From positions 1 to 37,293 of the forward strand of contig JASLEG010000208.1 in assembly GCA_030151225.1 (NCBI GenBank): a DNA stretch of 37,293 bases, given 5' to 3'. Shown one piece after another: positions 15,223 through 26,602 of the stretch (its first letter is position 1; every line of letters starts with the position of its first letter). This DNA is from Burkholderia sp. Lineage in GTDB: Bacteria > Pseudomonadota > Gammaproteobacteria > Burkholderiales > Burkholderiaceae. The position numbers were made by a program, and so were the translations under genes. The notes beneath the pieces are model-generated. The model was not told the DNA's origin. It worked only from the letters and a program-made list of their open reading frames with translations, and made no database searches.

Positions 15223-16525
15223 TCAGCCCTCGGCGATCGCCCCCCTCGCCGGATAGAAAGACGGCGCGCACGTTCGGCAGGCCCTTGCCGTGCGCGTGCC
15301 AGAAATCCCGCACCCGGGTTTCGAGGTCGAACGGCTCGCGCGTCGCAGCGCGGGCACGTCGGACAGGCGCATGCCCGCCGGCAGCAGCGGGTGCTTCGCG
15401 TCGCCCACGCGCTGCGCGCGGTAGATGCCCGTGTGTCCCGAGAACAGGTACGCCACCACGCAGGCCAGCGCCGCGTACACGCCGATGTCGGCGCCGAACA
15501 TCTCGATGGCCATCACCGTCGAGGCGATCGGCGTATTGGCCGCGCCGGCGAACACCGCCACGAAGCCGAGCCCGGCCAGCACCGGAATCGGCAGCGCCAG
15601 CACGTCGCCGAGCGCGTTGCCGAGCGTCGCGCCGATGTAGAACAGCGGCGTGACCTCGCCGCCCTTGAAGCCCGGGGGCGAGCGTCACGGTGGTGAAGGC
15701 GAACTTGCCGGCGAAGTCGTACACCGGCAGCGGGCCCTGGAAGGCCTGCACGATGGTGGGGATGCCGAGGCCCAGGTATTGCGGCGCGCCGAGCGCGTGC
15801 GTGGAATCGGCGAACAGCATGCCGACGAAGCCGAATACCACGCCCGCGATGATCACCGAGCCGATGCCGGCGACGCTCGCGGCCGGCATGAACGGCACGT
15901 GATAGACGGTGTGCTGGATGCCCCAGGCGTGGCACACCTGATCGGCCACCAGCGCCGAGGCGATGCAGGCGAGCAGCGCGTCGTGGCGCAGGCGGCCGAT
16001 GGTCAGCACCTCGAGGCCGAAGATCGCGCCGGCCAGCGGCGTGCCGAACACCGACGAGAAGCCGGCCGCGATGCCGCCCATCAGCAGGATGCGGCGCGCC
16101 TCGCGATTCAGGCCGAACACGGCCGTGATGCGGTCGGCCAGCGCCCCGCCCATCTGCACGGCGGTGCCTTCGCGGCCGGCCGAGCCGCCGAGCAGGTGGG
16201 TGATCACGGTGGCCACCAGCACGAGCGGTGCCATGCGCTTCGGCACGATCTTCCGCGGGTCGTGGATCTCGTCGATCAGCAGGTTGTTGCCGCCCTCGAC
16301 CGACTGGCCGACGCGCGCGTACACCCAGGCGGGGGCGAAGCCGGCGAACGGCAGCAGCCACAGCATCCAGGCATGGGCGACGCGGAAATCGGTGGCGCGG
16401 TCGAGCGCGTACAGGAACAGGGCGGAGGCGGTGCCGGCGAGCGCGCCGAGGATCGACGACAGGACGAGCCAGCGGGCCACGTGGGGCACCATTGCCACTT
16501 GCTCGAGGGACTTCAGCTTTTTCAT
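15223..16525 (-). pseudogene. CLC-F type fluoride/proton antiporter (frameshifted)
   Basis: Encodes a CLC-family membrane antiporter of about 430 residues. In place of the GSGIP chloride motif it has GGNNLLID (78-85), and the gate region is GSAGREGTAVQMG with Glu119; this combination marks the fluoride-specific CLC-F clade. The first 285 residues are intact (MKKLKSLEQVAMVPHVARWL...). Near 15672-15677 an extra base in CCCGGGGG shifts the frame before FKGGEVTPLFYIGATLGNAL; near 15340-15360 one base is missing before EPFDLETRVRDFWHAHGKG; a third shift at the C run near 15236 may be needed to reach the stop at 15223. A fluoride riboswitch precedes it. Either the gene is decaying or the sequence has homopolymer errors. 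Confidence 0.85.
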
Positions 16526-16611
16526 GTTGACCAGGTTTGACGCGCAATCAAACCCGGGCGGACGGCGAAGCCTCGCTGCTTACACGGCCCACGACCTCCC
16601 TCACCCGGGAA

Positions 16612-16671
16612 CTCGTAGGCATCATCAGCCGCGCTGCGCGCGCGGCGGTTACGGGAGGCATGCCATCTCCG
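16612..16671 (-). promoter_or_regulatory. Fluoride riboswitch (crcB RNA motif) before the CLC-F gene
   Basis: Minus strand: GGAGATGGCATGCCTCC, then GTAACCGCCGCG...CGCGG, then CTGATGATGCCTACGAG. All conserved blocks of the fluoride aptamer are present, with the GGCAT/ATGCC pseudoknot. Between aptamer and the ATG at 16525 there is a 7-bp hairpin GGTTTGA/TCAAACC (about 16533-16553) close to the start codon, a possible expression platform acting on translation. Confidence 0.92.
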
Positions 16672-16773
16672 AAAAGCTCGCCGATCATACGGACAATTTC
16701 GCGACGCGGCAATCGCCGTGTCGCGCGTCCGCGTTGCGCCGCCGTCACGCGCGGCGGCGGGGGCGGGCGGCGC

Positions 16774-18045
16774 TCAGGCCGCCGATCCGGCCTCCCGTCG
16801 CACCATCTCGAACGGCCCCGCGTCGAGCTCGCCCACACGCGCGCAGATCGCGTCGGTCACGAGTTCCGCGCACGCGGCGGCCAGCGTGAAGCCGAGCGCG
16901 CCTTGTCCCGTGTTGAGCCACAGGTTCGCGAGCGGGGTGGCACCGACCAGCGGCTTGCTGTCGGGCGTGGCCGGCCGGTAGCCGGTCCATTCGCGCAGCG
17001 CGCCGTAGTCGCCGGCATCGGGCAGCGTGGCGCGCGCCTGCTGGGTCAGCAGGCGGATGCGCGCCGCGTCGCCGCGCGAGCCGGCCGGCGTCATGTCCAC
17101 CATGCCGGCGACGCGCAGCTGCGCATCGAGCCGCGCGTACACGATCTTGTGGTGCAGATCGGTCACGCTGATCTGCGGCGCCACGTGCCGATCGCCGACC
17201 GGCATCGTCAGGCTGTAGCCCTTGAGCGGCAGGATCGGCAGCCGGATCCCGAGCGGCCGCACCAGTTCTGCGCTGTCGTTGCCGAGCGCCACCACGAACG
17301 CATCCGCATCGATCTCGCCGCGCGAGGTCCGCGCCGCGACCACGCGCGCGCCGTCGCGCCGCAGGCCGAACACGTCCGCCTCGCCGACCACCTGAACGCC
17401 ATGGCGGCTCACCGCTACCCGCGCGAGCTCGCGCGTGAAGCGGTGGCAGTCGCCGGTTGCCTCGGAGGGCGTGAAGATGCCGCCGGCGAGCCTGCCGCGC
17501 AGGCTGGCCAGCGCGGGCTCGGCCGCGATGCAGGCTGCGCCGTCGAGCGCGCGCTGCTCGGCGCCGAAGCCGGCCAGGAAATCCATCTGGCGGCGCGCGC
17601 CGTCGAATTCGCTGCGGTCGCGATACACGACCAGCTTGCCGCTGCTGCGAAACGCGAAATCGAGGCGCTCGGCCTGCATCAGGTCCTGCATCACGCGCCG
17701 GCTGTAGGCGCCCAGTCCGAGCAGTTCGACCGCGGTGCGGCGGCTGCGCTCGCTCGTGCACTGGCGCAGGAAGGCCAGGCACCAGCGCCACTGATCGGCG
17801 CTGAGGGCGGGTCGGAAGCGCAGCGGCGCGGTGCGGCTGAACAGCCACTCGGGCAGCTTGCCCGGCACCGACGGCCCGGCGAGCGGCGTCACGTAGCTGT
17901 AGCTGAGCTGGCCGCCATTGGCGAAGCTCGTCTCCATGCCGAGCTGCGGGTGGCGATCCACCAGCGTCACGCGCACGCCTTCGCGAGCGAGGCGGTAGGC
18001 TGTGGTCACGCCGATCACGCCGCCACCGAGAACACAGACATGCAT
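16774..18045 (-). CDS. D-amino-acid dehydrogenase (DadA family)
   Basis: A 423-residue FAD enzyme of the glycine oxidase/DAO superfamily that oxidises D-amino acids to 2-oxo or cyclic imino acids and passes electrons to the respiratory chain. It begins MHVCVLGGGVIGVTTAYRLA with the FAD-binding GGGVIG at 7-12; ETSFANGGQLSYSY, GDCHRFT and WTGYRPATPDSKPLVG are standard DadA segments. The start at 18045 is fixed by the beta-strand before the FAD motif. It is divergent from an ornithine cyclodeaminase-family gene, with 240 bp between (18046-18285) holding only weak promoter-like motifs. A second copy of the main dadA is likely elsewhere. Confidence 0.9.
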   Translation of the reverse strand: MHVCVLGGGVIGVTTAYRLAREGVRVTLVDRHPQLGMETSFANGGQLSYSYVTPLAGPSVPGKLPEWLFSRTAPLRFRPALSADQWRWCLAFLRQCTSERSRRTAVELLGLGAYSRRVMQDLMQAERLDFAFRSSGKLVVYRDRSEFDGARRQMDFLAGFGAEQRALDGAACIAAEPALASLRGRLAGGIFTPSEATGDCHRFTRELARVAVSRHGVQVVGEADVFGLRRDGARVVAARTSRGEIDADAFVVALGNDSAELVRPLGIRLPILPLKGYSLTMPVGDRHVAPQISVTDLHHKIVYARLDAQLRVAGMVDMTPAGSRGDAARIRLLTQQARATLPDAGDYGALREWTGYRPATPDSKPLVGATPLANLWLNTGQGALGFTLAAACAELVTDAICARVGELDAGPFEMVRREAGSAA

Positions 18046-18285
18046 AACGGATTCACCAGAGGATTGAGTGCAGGGATGGCACCAGTATGGAAAGGCGCGC
18101 GGCACGCCGCAATTGAGTAAACGCGGGGCGGTATAACCGGGGGTTAGTCCGGGCCGGTCAGCAGGACGAGGCAGTCGTGCAGGGGGTTAACGGTGAGTTA
18201 TGCCCGGCAAAAAAAACGCATTGGACGGGGCAATCCGATCGGGAAACAATCCGCCACTTCTCAACCCCGAATCCCTGCCGCCCCC

Positions 18286-19218
18286 ATGAAGCTGATTACC
18301 GACGAACAGGTCCGTGACGTTCTGACGATGCGCGAAAGCCGCCAGGTGGTGCGCGACGCGTTCGTCGCCACCGCCCGCGAACGCGCCGCCACGCTGCCGC
18401 GCAGCCGTATCCATCTCGGCCATCTCACCCTCAGCGCGATGGGCGGCATCGTGCCCGACGCGGGCGTGTGCGGCGCCAAGGTCTACTCGACGAACGCGGG
18501 CCGCTTCGACTTCGTGGTGGTGCTGTTCGACGAGCGCAGCGGCGCCTTCCTCGCCACCATCCAGGGCAACGCGCTGACCGAATTCCGCACCGCCGCCACC
18601 ACGGCCGTGGCGATCGAGGCGCAACTGCCGCCCGACGCGCACACGCTGGTGATGTTCGGCGGCGGCGTGCAGGCTCGCGCGCATCTCGACGCCCTGCTCG
18701 AACTCGACGTGTTCCGCCGCGTGCTGATCGTGAGCCCCGGCGACGGCGCGCCGCTGGCCGCGAGCCTCGCGCTGCGCCATCCGGCGCTCGAGATCCGCGC
18801 CTGCGAGGCCGACGAGGCGGTGGCGCAGGCCGACGTGCTGGTCAGTTGCACGCGCAGCGAAATGCCGCTGTTCGACGGCCGCCTGCTCAGGCCTGACGTG
18901 TTCGTGGCCGCGATCGGCTCGAGCAAGCCTTGCACGCGCGAGATCGACGATGCGACGCTCGAGCGCGCGAGCCGCATCGTGGTCGAGCACCGCGAGCAGG
19001 CCGGCAAGGAAGCCGGCGATCTGCTGATGGCGGCGCCGGGCACGTTCGACTGGGCACGCGTGGTCGAACTCGGACAGGTGCTGGCCGAGCACGACGAGGC
19101 GCGGCACGGCGGCGGCGCTCGAGCCGGCCGCCACGGCATCACCGTCTACAAGTCGGTGGGCATTGGCCTGGTGGACGTGGCGCTGTCGGCACTGGCCTGG
19201 CGCAAGACCACGGGCTGA
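18286..19218 (+). CDS. Ornithine cyclodeaminase / mu-crystallin family (possibly 1-pyrroline-2-carboxylate reductase)
   Basis: A 310-residue NAD(P)-dependent enzyme. Visible features are GAKVYSTN with Lys65, TEFRTAATTAVA with Arg101, and the Rossmann motif MFGGGVQARAHL (123-134). The family includes ornithine cyclodeaminases, alanine dehydrogenases and 1-pyrroline-2-carboxylate reductases, which cannot be separated by eye. The divergent neighbour is a D-amino-acid dehydrogenase that could make 1-pyrroline-2-carboxylate from D-proline, so the reductase role is attractive. The start at 18286 is chosen because family similarity begins there; a GTG at 18193 would add 31 low-complexity residues. 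Confidence 0.85.
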   Translation: MKLITDEQVRDVLTMRESRQVVRDAFVATARERAATLPRSRIHLGHLTLSAMGGIVPDAGVCGAKVYSTNAGRFDFVVVLFDERSGAFLATIQGNALTEFRTAATTAVAIEAQLPPDAHTLVMFGGGVQARAHLDALLELDVFRRVLIVSPGDGAPLAASLALRHPALEIRACEADEAVAQADVLVSCTRSEMPLFDGRLLRPDVFVAAIGSSKPCTREIDDATLERASRIVVEHREQAGKEAGDLLMAAPGTFDWARVVELGQVLAEHDEARHGGGARAGRHGITVYKSVGIGLVDVALSALAWRKTTG

Positions 19219-19301
19219 ACGACACGACACGAACGCGCGGGACATCGCGAACCAGGAACAACGAACGACGTGCGATTCACGACAGGAGCGGGGCGCCCCA
19301 C

Positions 19302-19524
19302 ATGGCCACCACTTTCTCGAAGGGGCGGGAGACGGCCGCGCTCGCGCGCCTCTTCATCGCCCGGGCGACCGGCTGTGCCGAGCCGTGGCGAGTTCGGCCC
19401 CGACGCGCGACAGGCCGGCATCGTGCCCAGTTCGTTCTACTTCAGTCATGCGATCACGCAGCTGATTGGCGGCGGGATGTCGGGCAAGATCGGCTCGCGC
19501 GCGGATGCGCCGGCCGCGGCATGA
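19302..19524 (+). pseudogene. Unrecognised gene remnant with a frameshift
   Basis: In the 461-bp gap between the cyclodeaminase and LysR genes there is a short reading frame starting MATTFSKGRETAALARLF at 19302 with AGGAG about 15 bases upstream. Around 19376-19390 the plausible protein moves to the next frame and continues GEFGPDARQAGIVPSSFYF and FSHAITQLIGG, ending at a TGA at 19522-19524. The second half looks protein-like but I do not recognise it. It is probably what is left of a larger gene. The rest of the gap (19219-19301 and 19525-19679) shows nothing else coding. Confidence 0.4.
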
Positions 19525-19679
19525 CGCCGACGTAACGCCAACGTAACGCGGTGCAATATCCGCCCGGCGCCGTCCCGTGCCCGGCACCGGGCGTTTCGGC
19601 TACACTGCCGCGAGCCGCTTCGGTGGCGCGCTCCCGCGCCTCGCCGATCACGTCCTCGCCGCCTCGACCACGATCGATC

Positions 19680-20564
19680 ATGCGTCTGCGTCACATCGAA
19701 GTCTTCCATGCGGTCATGCAGGCCGGCTCGCTGTCGGGTGCTGCCGGCCTGCTGAACATCTCGCAGCCGGCGGCCAGCAAGATGCTCGCGCAGGCCGAGC
19801 ACAGCCTCGGCGTGGCGCTGTTCAAGCGGCTGCCGAGCGGGCTGAAGCCGACGCCCGAGGCGCTGCTGCTGTTCGAGGAAACCAAGACGCTGCACGTGAG
19901 CCTCGACCGGGTGCGGCAGCTCGCACGCAATCTCGCCTCGCATCCGGGCGGCATGCTGCGCATCGGCTGCATCCCGAGCCTCGGCCTGAGCGTCGTGCCG
20001 CACGCCGTGGCCGCCTTCACGCGTCAATGCCCCGACGTGTCGGTCAGCTTCCGCACCGAGAATCAGCAGACGCTGTCGGCGCTGCTGCTCGCGCAGGAGA
20101 TCGACATCGGCATCGCGTTCGAGCCCACCGGAATGCCCGGCATCGCGATCGCCGAGCTCGGCCGCGCGCGCGCCGTGCTGTTCGGCGCGCGCAGCGAATG
20201 GGGCGCCACCGACACAGTGCATCTGCGCGATCTCGATCTCGCGCGCTGGATCCGCCTCGACGCGGCCGACCCGCTCGGCTCGCGCATCAACGCCGCGCTC
20301 GCCGCACTCGATCGCGACGAGCGCGCGCCGAAGATCGAGGTCAAGACCTACTATCTGGCGCGCGCGCTCGTGGAAAACGGCGTGGGCTTCGCCGTGATCG
20401 ACGAATACACGGCGCAGTCGGCGGGCGACGCGTTCGCGGTGCGGCCGCTCGAGCCGGCGCTGTCGATCGGCGTGTGCCGCATGACCTCGGCGAGCGCCGC
20501 CGGCACGCGCGGGCTCGACGTGTTCGTGCAACTGCTGGAGCAGCATCTGGGCACGCAGCGATAA
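19680..20564 (+). CDS. LysR-family transcriptional regulator
   Basis: A 294-residue regulator. The N-terminal helix-turn-helix reads MRLRHIEVFHAVMQAGSLSG with ISQPAASKMLAQAEHSLG, most like the NocR/OccR/ArgP-type branch associated with ornithine, arginine and opine catabolism; the effector-binding domain fills residues 90-290. The start at 19680 is set by that conserved N-terminus. By context it could control the dadA/cyclodeaminase pair upstream or the hydrolase genes downstream. The choice is open. Confidence 0.88.
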   Translation: MRLRHIEVFHAVMQAGSLSGAAGLLNISQPAASKMLAQAEHSLGVALFKRLPSGLKPTPEALLLFEETKTLHVSLDRVRQLARNLASHPGGMLRIGCIPSLGLSVVPHAVAAFTRQCPDVSVSFRTENQQTLSALLLAQEIDIGIAFEPTGMPGIAIAELGRARAVLFGARSEWGATDTVHLRDLDLARWIRLDAADPLGSRINAALAALDRDERAPKIEVKTYYLARALVENGVGFAVIDEYTAQSAGDAFAVRPLEPALSIGVCRMTSASAAGTRGLDVFVQLLEQHLGTQR

Positions 20565-20612
20565 GGCGCGCGATCCGCGACGCCGATCACCGACACGAGG
20601 ATCGTTTCGATC

Positions 20613-21704
20613 ATGAAGATCATGAGACGCGGGGGCGGCTGGTCCGCCGTTCTGCACCGGGTGGCGTGTCTGGCCGCGATTGCCGCGATGGCGGCAGGCA
20701 CGAGCCTCGCCGGCGCGGACGAGGCGGTGGTCGCTTCCCTCGCCGGCGGGCAGAGCGGCACGATCCGCTTCGAATCGGTCACGCCGCGCAGCGCGGATTC
20801 GCTGCTGTCCGGCGACGCCGAGCATCACAAGGTGATCATCACCGGCACGCTGAGCCTGCCGCCCGATGTTCCAGGCTCGGCCGCTCCCGTCCCGGCCGTG
20901 ATCATCCTTCACGGCAGTGCCGGCATCAATCCGGGCGAATGGGCATGGGCGCTGCGCATGAACGGGCTCGGCTACGCGAGCTTCGTGGTGGACAGCTTCA
21001 CCGGCCGCGGCATCCGCAACACCGAGAAGGACCAGAGCGTGCTGTCGATGACCGCCGACATCGCTGATGCCTACGCGGCCTTGCGCCTGCTCGCCACCGA
21101 TCCGCGCATCGATCCCGACCGGATCGCCGTGATGGGATTTTCGCGCGGTGGCGTGGCCGCGCTGTATGCGTCGATGGCACCGTTTCGGCGCGCGGGCGTG
21201 AGCGGGAATGAAGCGGTCGGGCCGCGCTTCGCCGCGCACATTGCGTTCTATCCATCGTGCGGCATCACCTTCGACTCGGCCCATACCGATGGAGCGCCGA
21301 TCCTGATGCTGCTCGGCGGCAAGGACAACTACACGCCGGCGGCGCCGTGCCGGGCCTATGCAGACACGCTTCGCGCGCGGGGTTCGCCGGTGACGGTCGA
21401 GACCTATCCGGGCGCCTGGCACGCATTCGATCGAACGCCGGCACCGCGCGAGGTGCCGCAGGCTACCAGCGCACGCGAATGCCACGGCTCCCACGATCTC
21501 GACGCCCGCATCTTCACGATGATGCGCGATGGCCGGCCCGTGACCGGTCACGAGGCCGTGCTCGAGGCGCGGCGCTGCCTGACGCGCGGCGTGATGATGG
21601 GTGGCAACGAGGCCGCGCGCGAGCAGTCGCCGCGCGACGTGGCGGCCTTTCTCGACGGGGTGTTCGCGCCGACGCCGCACCACGACACGCCGGGCCGCCC
21701 ATGA
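20613..21704 (+). CDS. Exported dienelactone-hydrolase-like enzyme
   Basis: A 363-residue protein with a signal peptide (about 1-35, ending SLAGADE) and an alpha/beta-hydrolase domain. ILHGSAGINPGEW is the oxyanion segment, GFSRGG carries the nucleophile Ser177, GGKDNYTPA the acid Asp238 and AWHAFD the base His270, the triad order of the DLH family. The substrate is unknown. It lies 31 bp before a beta-lactamase-fold gene on the same strand, so the two exported hydrolases are probably co-transcribed. Confidence 0.82.
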   Translation: MKIMRRGGGWSAVLHRVACLAAIAAMAAGTSLAGADEAVVASLAGGQSGTIRFESVTPRSADSLLSGDAEHHKVIITGTLSLPPDVPGSAAPVPAVIILHGSAGINPGEWAWALRMNGLGYASFVVDSFTGRGIRNTEKDQSVLSMTADIADAYAALRLLATDPRIDPDRIAVMGFSRGGVAALYASMAPFRRAGVSGNEAVGPRFAAHIAFYPSCGITFDSAHTDGAPILMLLGGKDNYTPAAPCRAYADTLRARGSPVTVETYPGAWHAFDRTPAPREVPQATSARECHGSHDLDARIFTMMRDGRPVTGHEAVLEARRCLTRGVMMGGNEAAREQSPRDVAAFLDGVFAPTPHHDTPGRP

Positions 21705-21735
21705 CGATTTCAATCATGACGGAGACGCGGGATCC

Positions 21736-22848
21736 ATGAAGCGAGCGAGATACGCGGTGGCGGCATTCGCCACCTTGATGACGATGTGCATGGGCTCGAG
21801 CGCATGGAGCGCCTCGGCTGCCGCGCCGGTCTATCCGGGCGCCGGCTGGGAGCAGATCGCGCCGGACACGCTCGGCCCCGCCTGCCGGCAGGATCTCGAC
21901 GCCGTGCGCGAACGGCTGAAGGCGATCGGCACCACGGCGCTGGTGGCCGTGCAGGACGGCCGGGTGCTGCTCGATTACGGCCCGGTGGACGAGGTCAGCA
22001 GCATCGCTTCCGCGCGCAAGAGCCTGCTGGCGATGCTGTACGGCCGGCCCGTGGCGGACGGCACGATCGATCTCGACGAGACGCTCGGCCAGCTCGGCAT
22101 CCACGACATCGGCGGCCTGCTGCCGATCGAGCGCGAGGCCACCGTGCGCGAGCTGCTGACTGCGCGCTCGGGTGTGTATCACGCGTCCGCCAACGGCGGC
22201 GACAACGGCATGTTCGCGCCGCCGCGCGGCTCGAAGGCGCCGGGCACCTTCTTCCTCTACAACAACTGGGATTTCAACGTCGCCGGCACCATCTACACGA
22301 TGCGCACGCACCGCGACATCTTCCACGCGTTCGCCGAGGACATCGCCGCGCCGCTGCAACTGCAGGACTTCGATCTGGCGCGGCATCGGCTGCGCGGCGA
22401 CGCGCGGCGCTCGAAACATCCGGCCTATCCGTTCTACCTGTCGACGCGCGACATGGCGCGCGTCGGCTATCTGATGCTCGAGCACGGCAACTGGCGCGGC
22501 CGGCAGATCGTGCCGGCCGACTGGGTGACGACGATCACCACGCCGGTCTCGCGCGCCGCCGACATGCAGCCTCGTCACACGCGTCACCATCAGAGCGATT
22601 ACGACTACGGCTATCTGTGGTGGATCCTGACCGAGCCGGCCGCCTCGCCGCTCGCCGGCGCGTACATGGCGTGGGGGCAATACGGGCAGTTCATCCTCGT
22701 GATCCCGAAGCGGAACATGGTGATCGCGCACAAGCGCGTGGTGCCCGACGACAAGTTCGGCCAGGATCACCCGGGCGACGTGCGCTGGGTGCAGGAGGCC
22801 GATTTCCTCGGGGTGGCGAGGAGGCTGGCGAGCGCGCCGTGTTCGTGA
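21736..22848 (+). CDS. Exported serine hydrolase of the class C beta-lactamase / DD-peptidase fold
   Basis: A 370-residue protein with a signal peptide (about 1-30). The SxxK pair is Ser92-Ala-Arg-Lys95, and YNN (175-177) matches the YxN motif. A clear KTG box is not seen; AWGQYGQF near 315 probably occupies that strand. This is the pattern of esterase-like members of the fold (COG1680), so antibiotic resistance should not be assumed. It converges with the damaged kinase gene at 22872, with 23 bp between. Confidence 0.8.
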   Translation: MKRARYAVAAFATLMTMCMGSSAWSASAAAPVYPGAGWEQIAPDTLGPACRQDLDAVRERLKAIGTTALVAVQDGRVLLDYGPVDEVSSIASARKSLLAMLYGRPVADGTIDLDETLGQLGIHDIGGLLPIEREATVRELLTARSGVYHASANGGDNGMFAPPRGSKAPGTFFLYNNWDFNVAGTIYTMRTHRDIFHAFAEDIAAPLQLQDFDLARHRLRGDARRSKHPAYPFYLSTRDMARVGYLMLEHGNWRGRQIVPADWVTTITTPVSRAADMQPRHTRHHQSDYDYGYLWWILTEPAASPLAGAYMAWGQYGQFILVIPKRNMVIAHKRVVPDDKFGQDHPGDVRWVQEADFLGVARRLASAPCS

Positions 22849-22871
22849 GCGGCGCGATGCTCGCGCGGGCG

Positions 22872-24957
<2,086 letters not shown>

Positions 24958-25048
24958 GGTTGTTCTCCGTTGGAATCGACGTGATGTAGGCGTTCCGTAG
25001 CGGGACGCACGTTGACTGCAGCGGAAAATTTTAGTATTCGATGCGCGG

Positions 25049-25069
25049 CGGGCAGCCGTCTCCTGCCCG
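25049..25069 (-). terminator. Weak hairpin after the mannitol/fructuronate dehydrogenase gene
   Basis: CGGGCAG (25049-25055) pairs with CTGCCCG (25063-25069), 7-nt loop, just past the stop codon. The first T-rich stretch comes about 20 nt later, so only weak support for termination. Confidence 0.35.
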
Positions 25070-25079
25070 TCGGCCTTCG

Positions 25080-26552
25080 TCACGCGTAGCGCGCGATCGC
25101 CTCGCGCGTGCCTTCGCGCAGCGCCTGCAGCGCACGCAGCAGCGCCTCGCGCAGCGCGGGTTGCGCCGCGAGCGCGGGCGGAAACACGTCGCGCACCGCG
25201 AGCATCGCATCGACGCGTTGCGCGTCGTCCCGCGCCTGCGCGGCGAGCCGCGCGAGCGACTCGGCCAGCGGATCGCCGATCTTCCAGGATTCGCCATCGT
25301 CGCTGCGTCCCTGCAGGAACACGAACCACGCCGCCACCGCCAGCGCGAGCCGCTCGAACGGCCGGCCCGCAGCGAGCCGCGCCGCGATCGTGGCGAGAAT
25401 GCGTGGCGGCATCTTCTGGCTGCCGTCCATCGCGATCTGCGCGCAGCGGTGCCGCAGCGCGGGGTTCGCATAGCGCTCGAGCAGCGCGTCGCGATAGGCG
25501 AGCAGGTCGAACGAGGCGGGCACCGCGAGCGTCGGCGCGATCTCTTCGGTCATCATCGCGTGGATCAGCGCGCGCAGCGGTGCGTGGCCCACCGCCTCGG
25601 CGATCGTCTCGAAGCCGGCCAGCATCGACAGGTAGGCCAGCGTCGAATGCGTGGCGTTGAGCATGCGCAGCTTGGCCAGCTCGAACGGCGCGACGTCGTC
25701 CACCAGTTGCGCGCCCACCGCGTCCCACGCCGGCCGGCCGGCCGGGAAGCGATCCTCGATCACCCACTGGCGGAACGGCTCGCACGGCACCGGCGCGTCG
25801 TCGCGCAGCCCGAGCGCGGCGCGTGCCGCCTCGCGCTCGGCGTCGGCGGTGGCGGGCACGATGCGATCGACCATCGTCGACGGAAACGCCACGCGCTCGC
25901 CGATCCAGACGCCGAGCGCCGGATCGAGCTGCGCGGCGAACGACGTCACGACCTGGCGCAGGGCCGCGCCGTTGTGCGCGAGGTTGTCGCACGACAGCAC
26001 CGTGAACGGCGCGATGCCCGCCTCGCGACGCGCCAGCAGCGCGGCGGCGAGAATGCCGGGCACGCTGGTCGGCGTGCCGGGATGGGCGAGATCGTGGGCG
26101 ACTTCCGCGCGGGTCAGGTCCACGTCGCCGCTCTGCGGGTCGCGGCAATAGCCCTTTTCGGTGACGGTCAGCGACACGATGCGCACCCGCGCATCGCCGA
26201 GCAGTTCGAACAGGCGCGCGCGGTCGAAGGGCATCGCCAGCACTTCGCGCAGCGCGCGCACCACGCTCACGCGCTCGCCGGTCGCGCCGCGCTCGACCAG
26301 GCTGTAGAGCCCGTCCTGCGCCATCAACGCGTCGCGCTTGGCCACGTCGCCCTTCAGCGTGACGCCGCAGATTCCCCAGTCGCCGCCCTGCGCGAGCATC
26401 GCCTCCTCGGTGTAGAGCGCCGCGTGCGCGCGATGAAAATTGCCGATGCCGAGGTGCACGATGCCGATGGCCGGTTCGCGCCACTCGGGCGACAGCAGGT
26501 GGGCCGAGAGGGCGGGGAGGTGAGCGCGGGACAGCGTCTGGATGGAAGTCAT
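25080..26552 (-). CDS. Mannitol dehydrogenase-family oxidoreductase, probably D-fructuronate reductase (UxuB-like)
   Basis: A 490-residue member of the polyol-specific long-chain dehydrogenase family. The N-terminal nucleotide-binding motif is HLGIGNFHRAH (33-43), and the catalytic segment KLRMLNATHS (Lys, Asn, His) is intact. The family includes mannitol 2-dehydrogenase, D-arabinitol dehydrogenase and fructuronate reductase. Divergent transcription from a D-mannonate dehydratase gene, and a hexuronate-type transporter and GntR regulator in the same cluster, favour fructuronate reductase, which would make the D-mannonate used by ManD. The start at 26552 (MTSIQTLSRAHLP) lacks a good ribosome-binding site. 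Confidence 0.85.
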   Translation of the reverse strand: MTSIQTLSRAHLPALSAHLLSPEWREPAIGIVHLGIGNFHRAHAALYTEEAMLAQGGDWGICGVTLKGDVAKRDALMAQDGLYSLVERGATGERVSVVRALREVLAMPFDRARLFELLGDARVRIVSLTVTEKGYCRDPQSGDVDLTRAEVAHDLAHPGTPTSVPGILAAALLARREAGIAPFTVLSCDNLAHNGAALRQVVTSFAAQLDPALGVWIGERVAFPSTMVDRIVPATADAEREAARAALGLRDDAPVPCEPFRQWVIEDRFPAGRPAWDAVGAQLVDDVAPFELAKLRMLNATHSTLAYLSMLAGFETIAEAVGHAPLRALIHAMMTEEIAPTLAVPASFDLLAYRDALLERYANPALRHRCAQIAMDGSQKMPPRILATIAARLAAGRPFERLALAVAAWFVFLQGRSDDGESWKIGDPLAESLARLAAQARDDAQRVDAMLAVRDVFPPALAAQPALREALLRALQALREGTREAIARYA

Positions 26553-26602
26553 GAGGGAATCTGGGAGTGGACGGCGAGGGAAAACCCGGGACTCAATGCA
26601 AC

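Noticed and set aside
14792..16525. 577-codon minus-strand frame as a single CLC protein
   Set aside because: Only the first 285 codons and a short later piece match the family; the rest is out of frame and it ends inside the crcB riboswitch. The real gene ends near 15223 after frameshifts.
21736..22848. Antibiotic-resistance beta-lactamase (AmpC)
   Set aside because: Has SxxK and YxN but no clear KTG box and only moderate similarity; better called a serine hydrolase of that fold.
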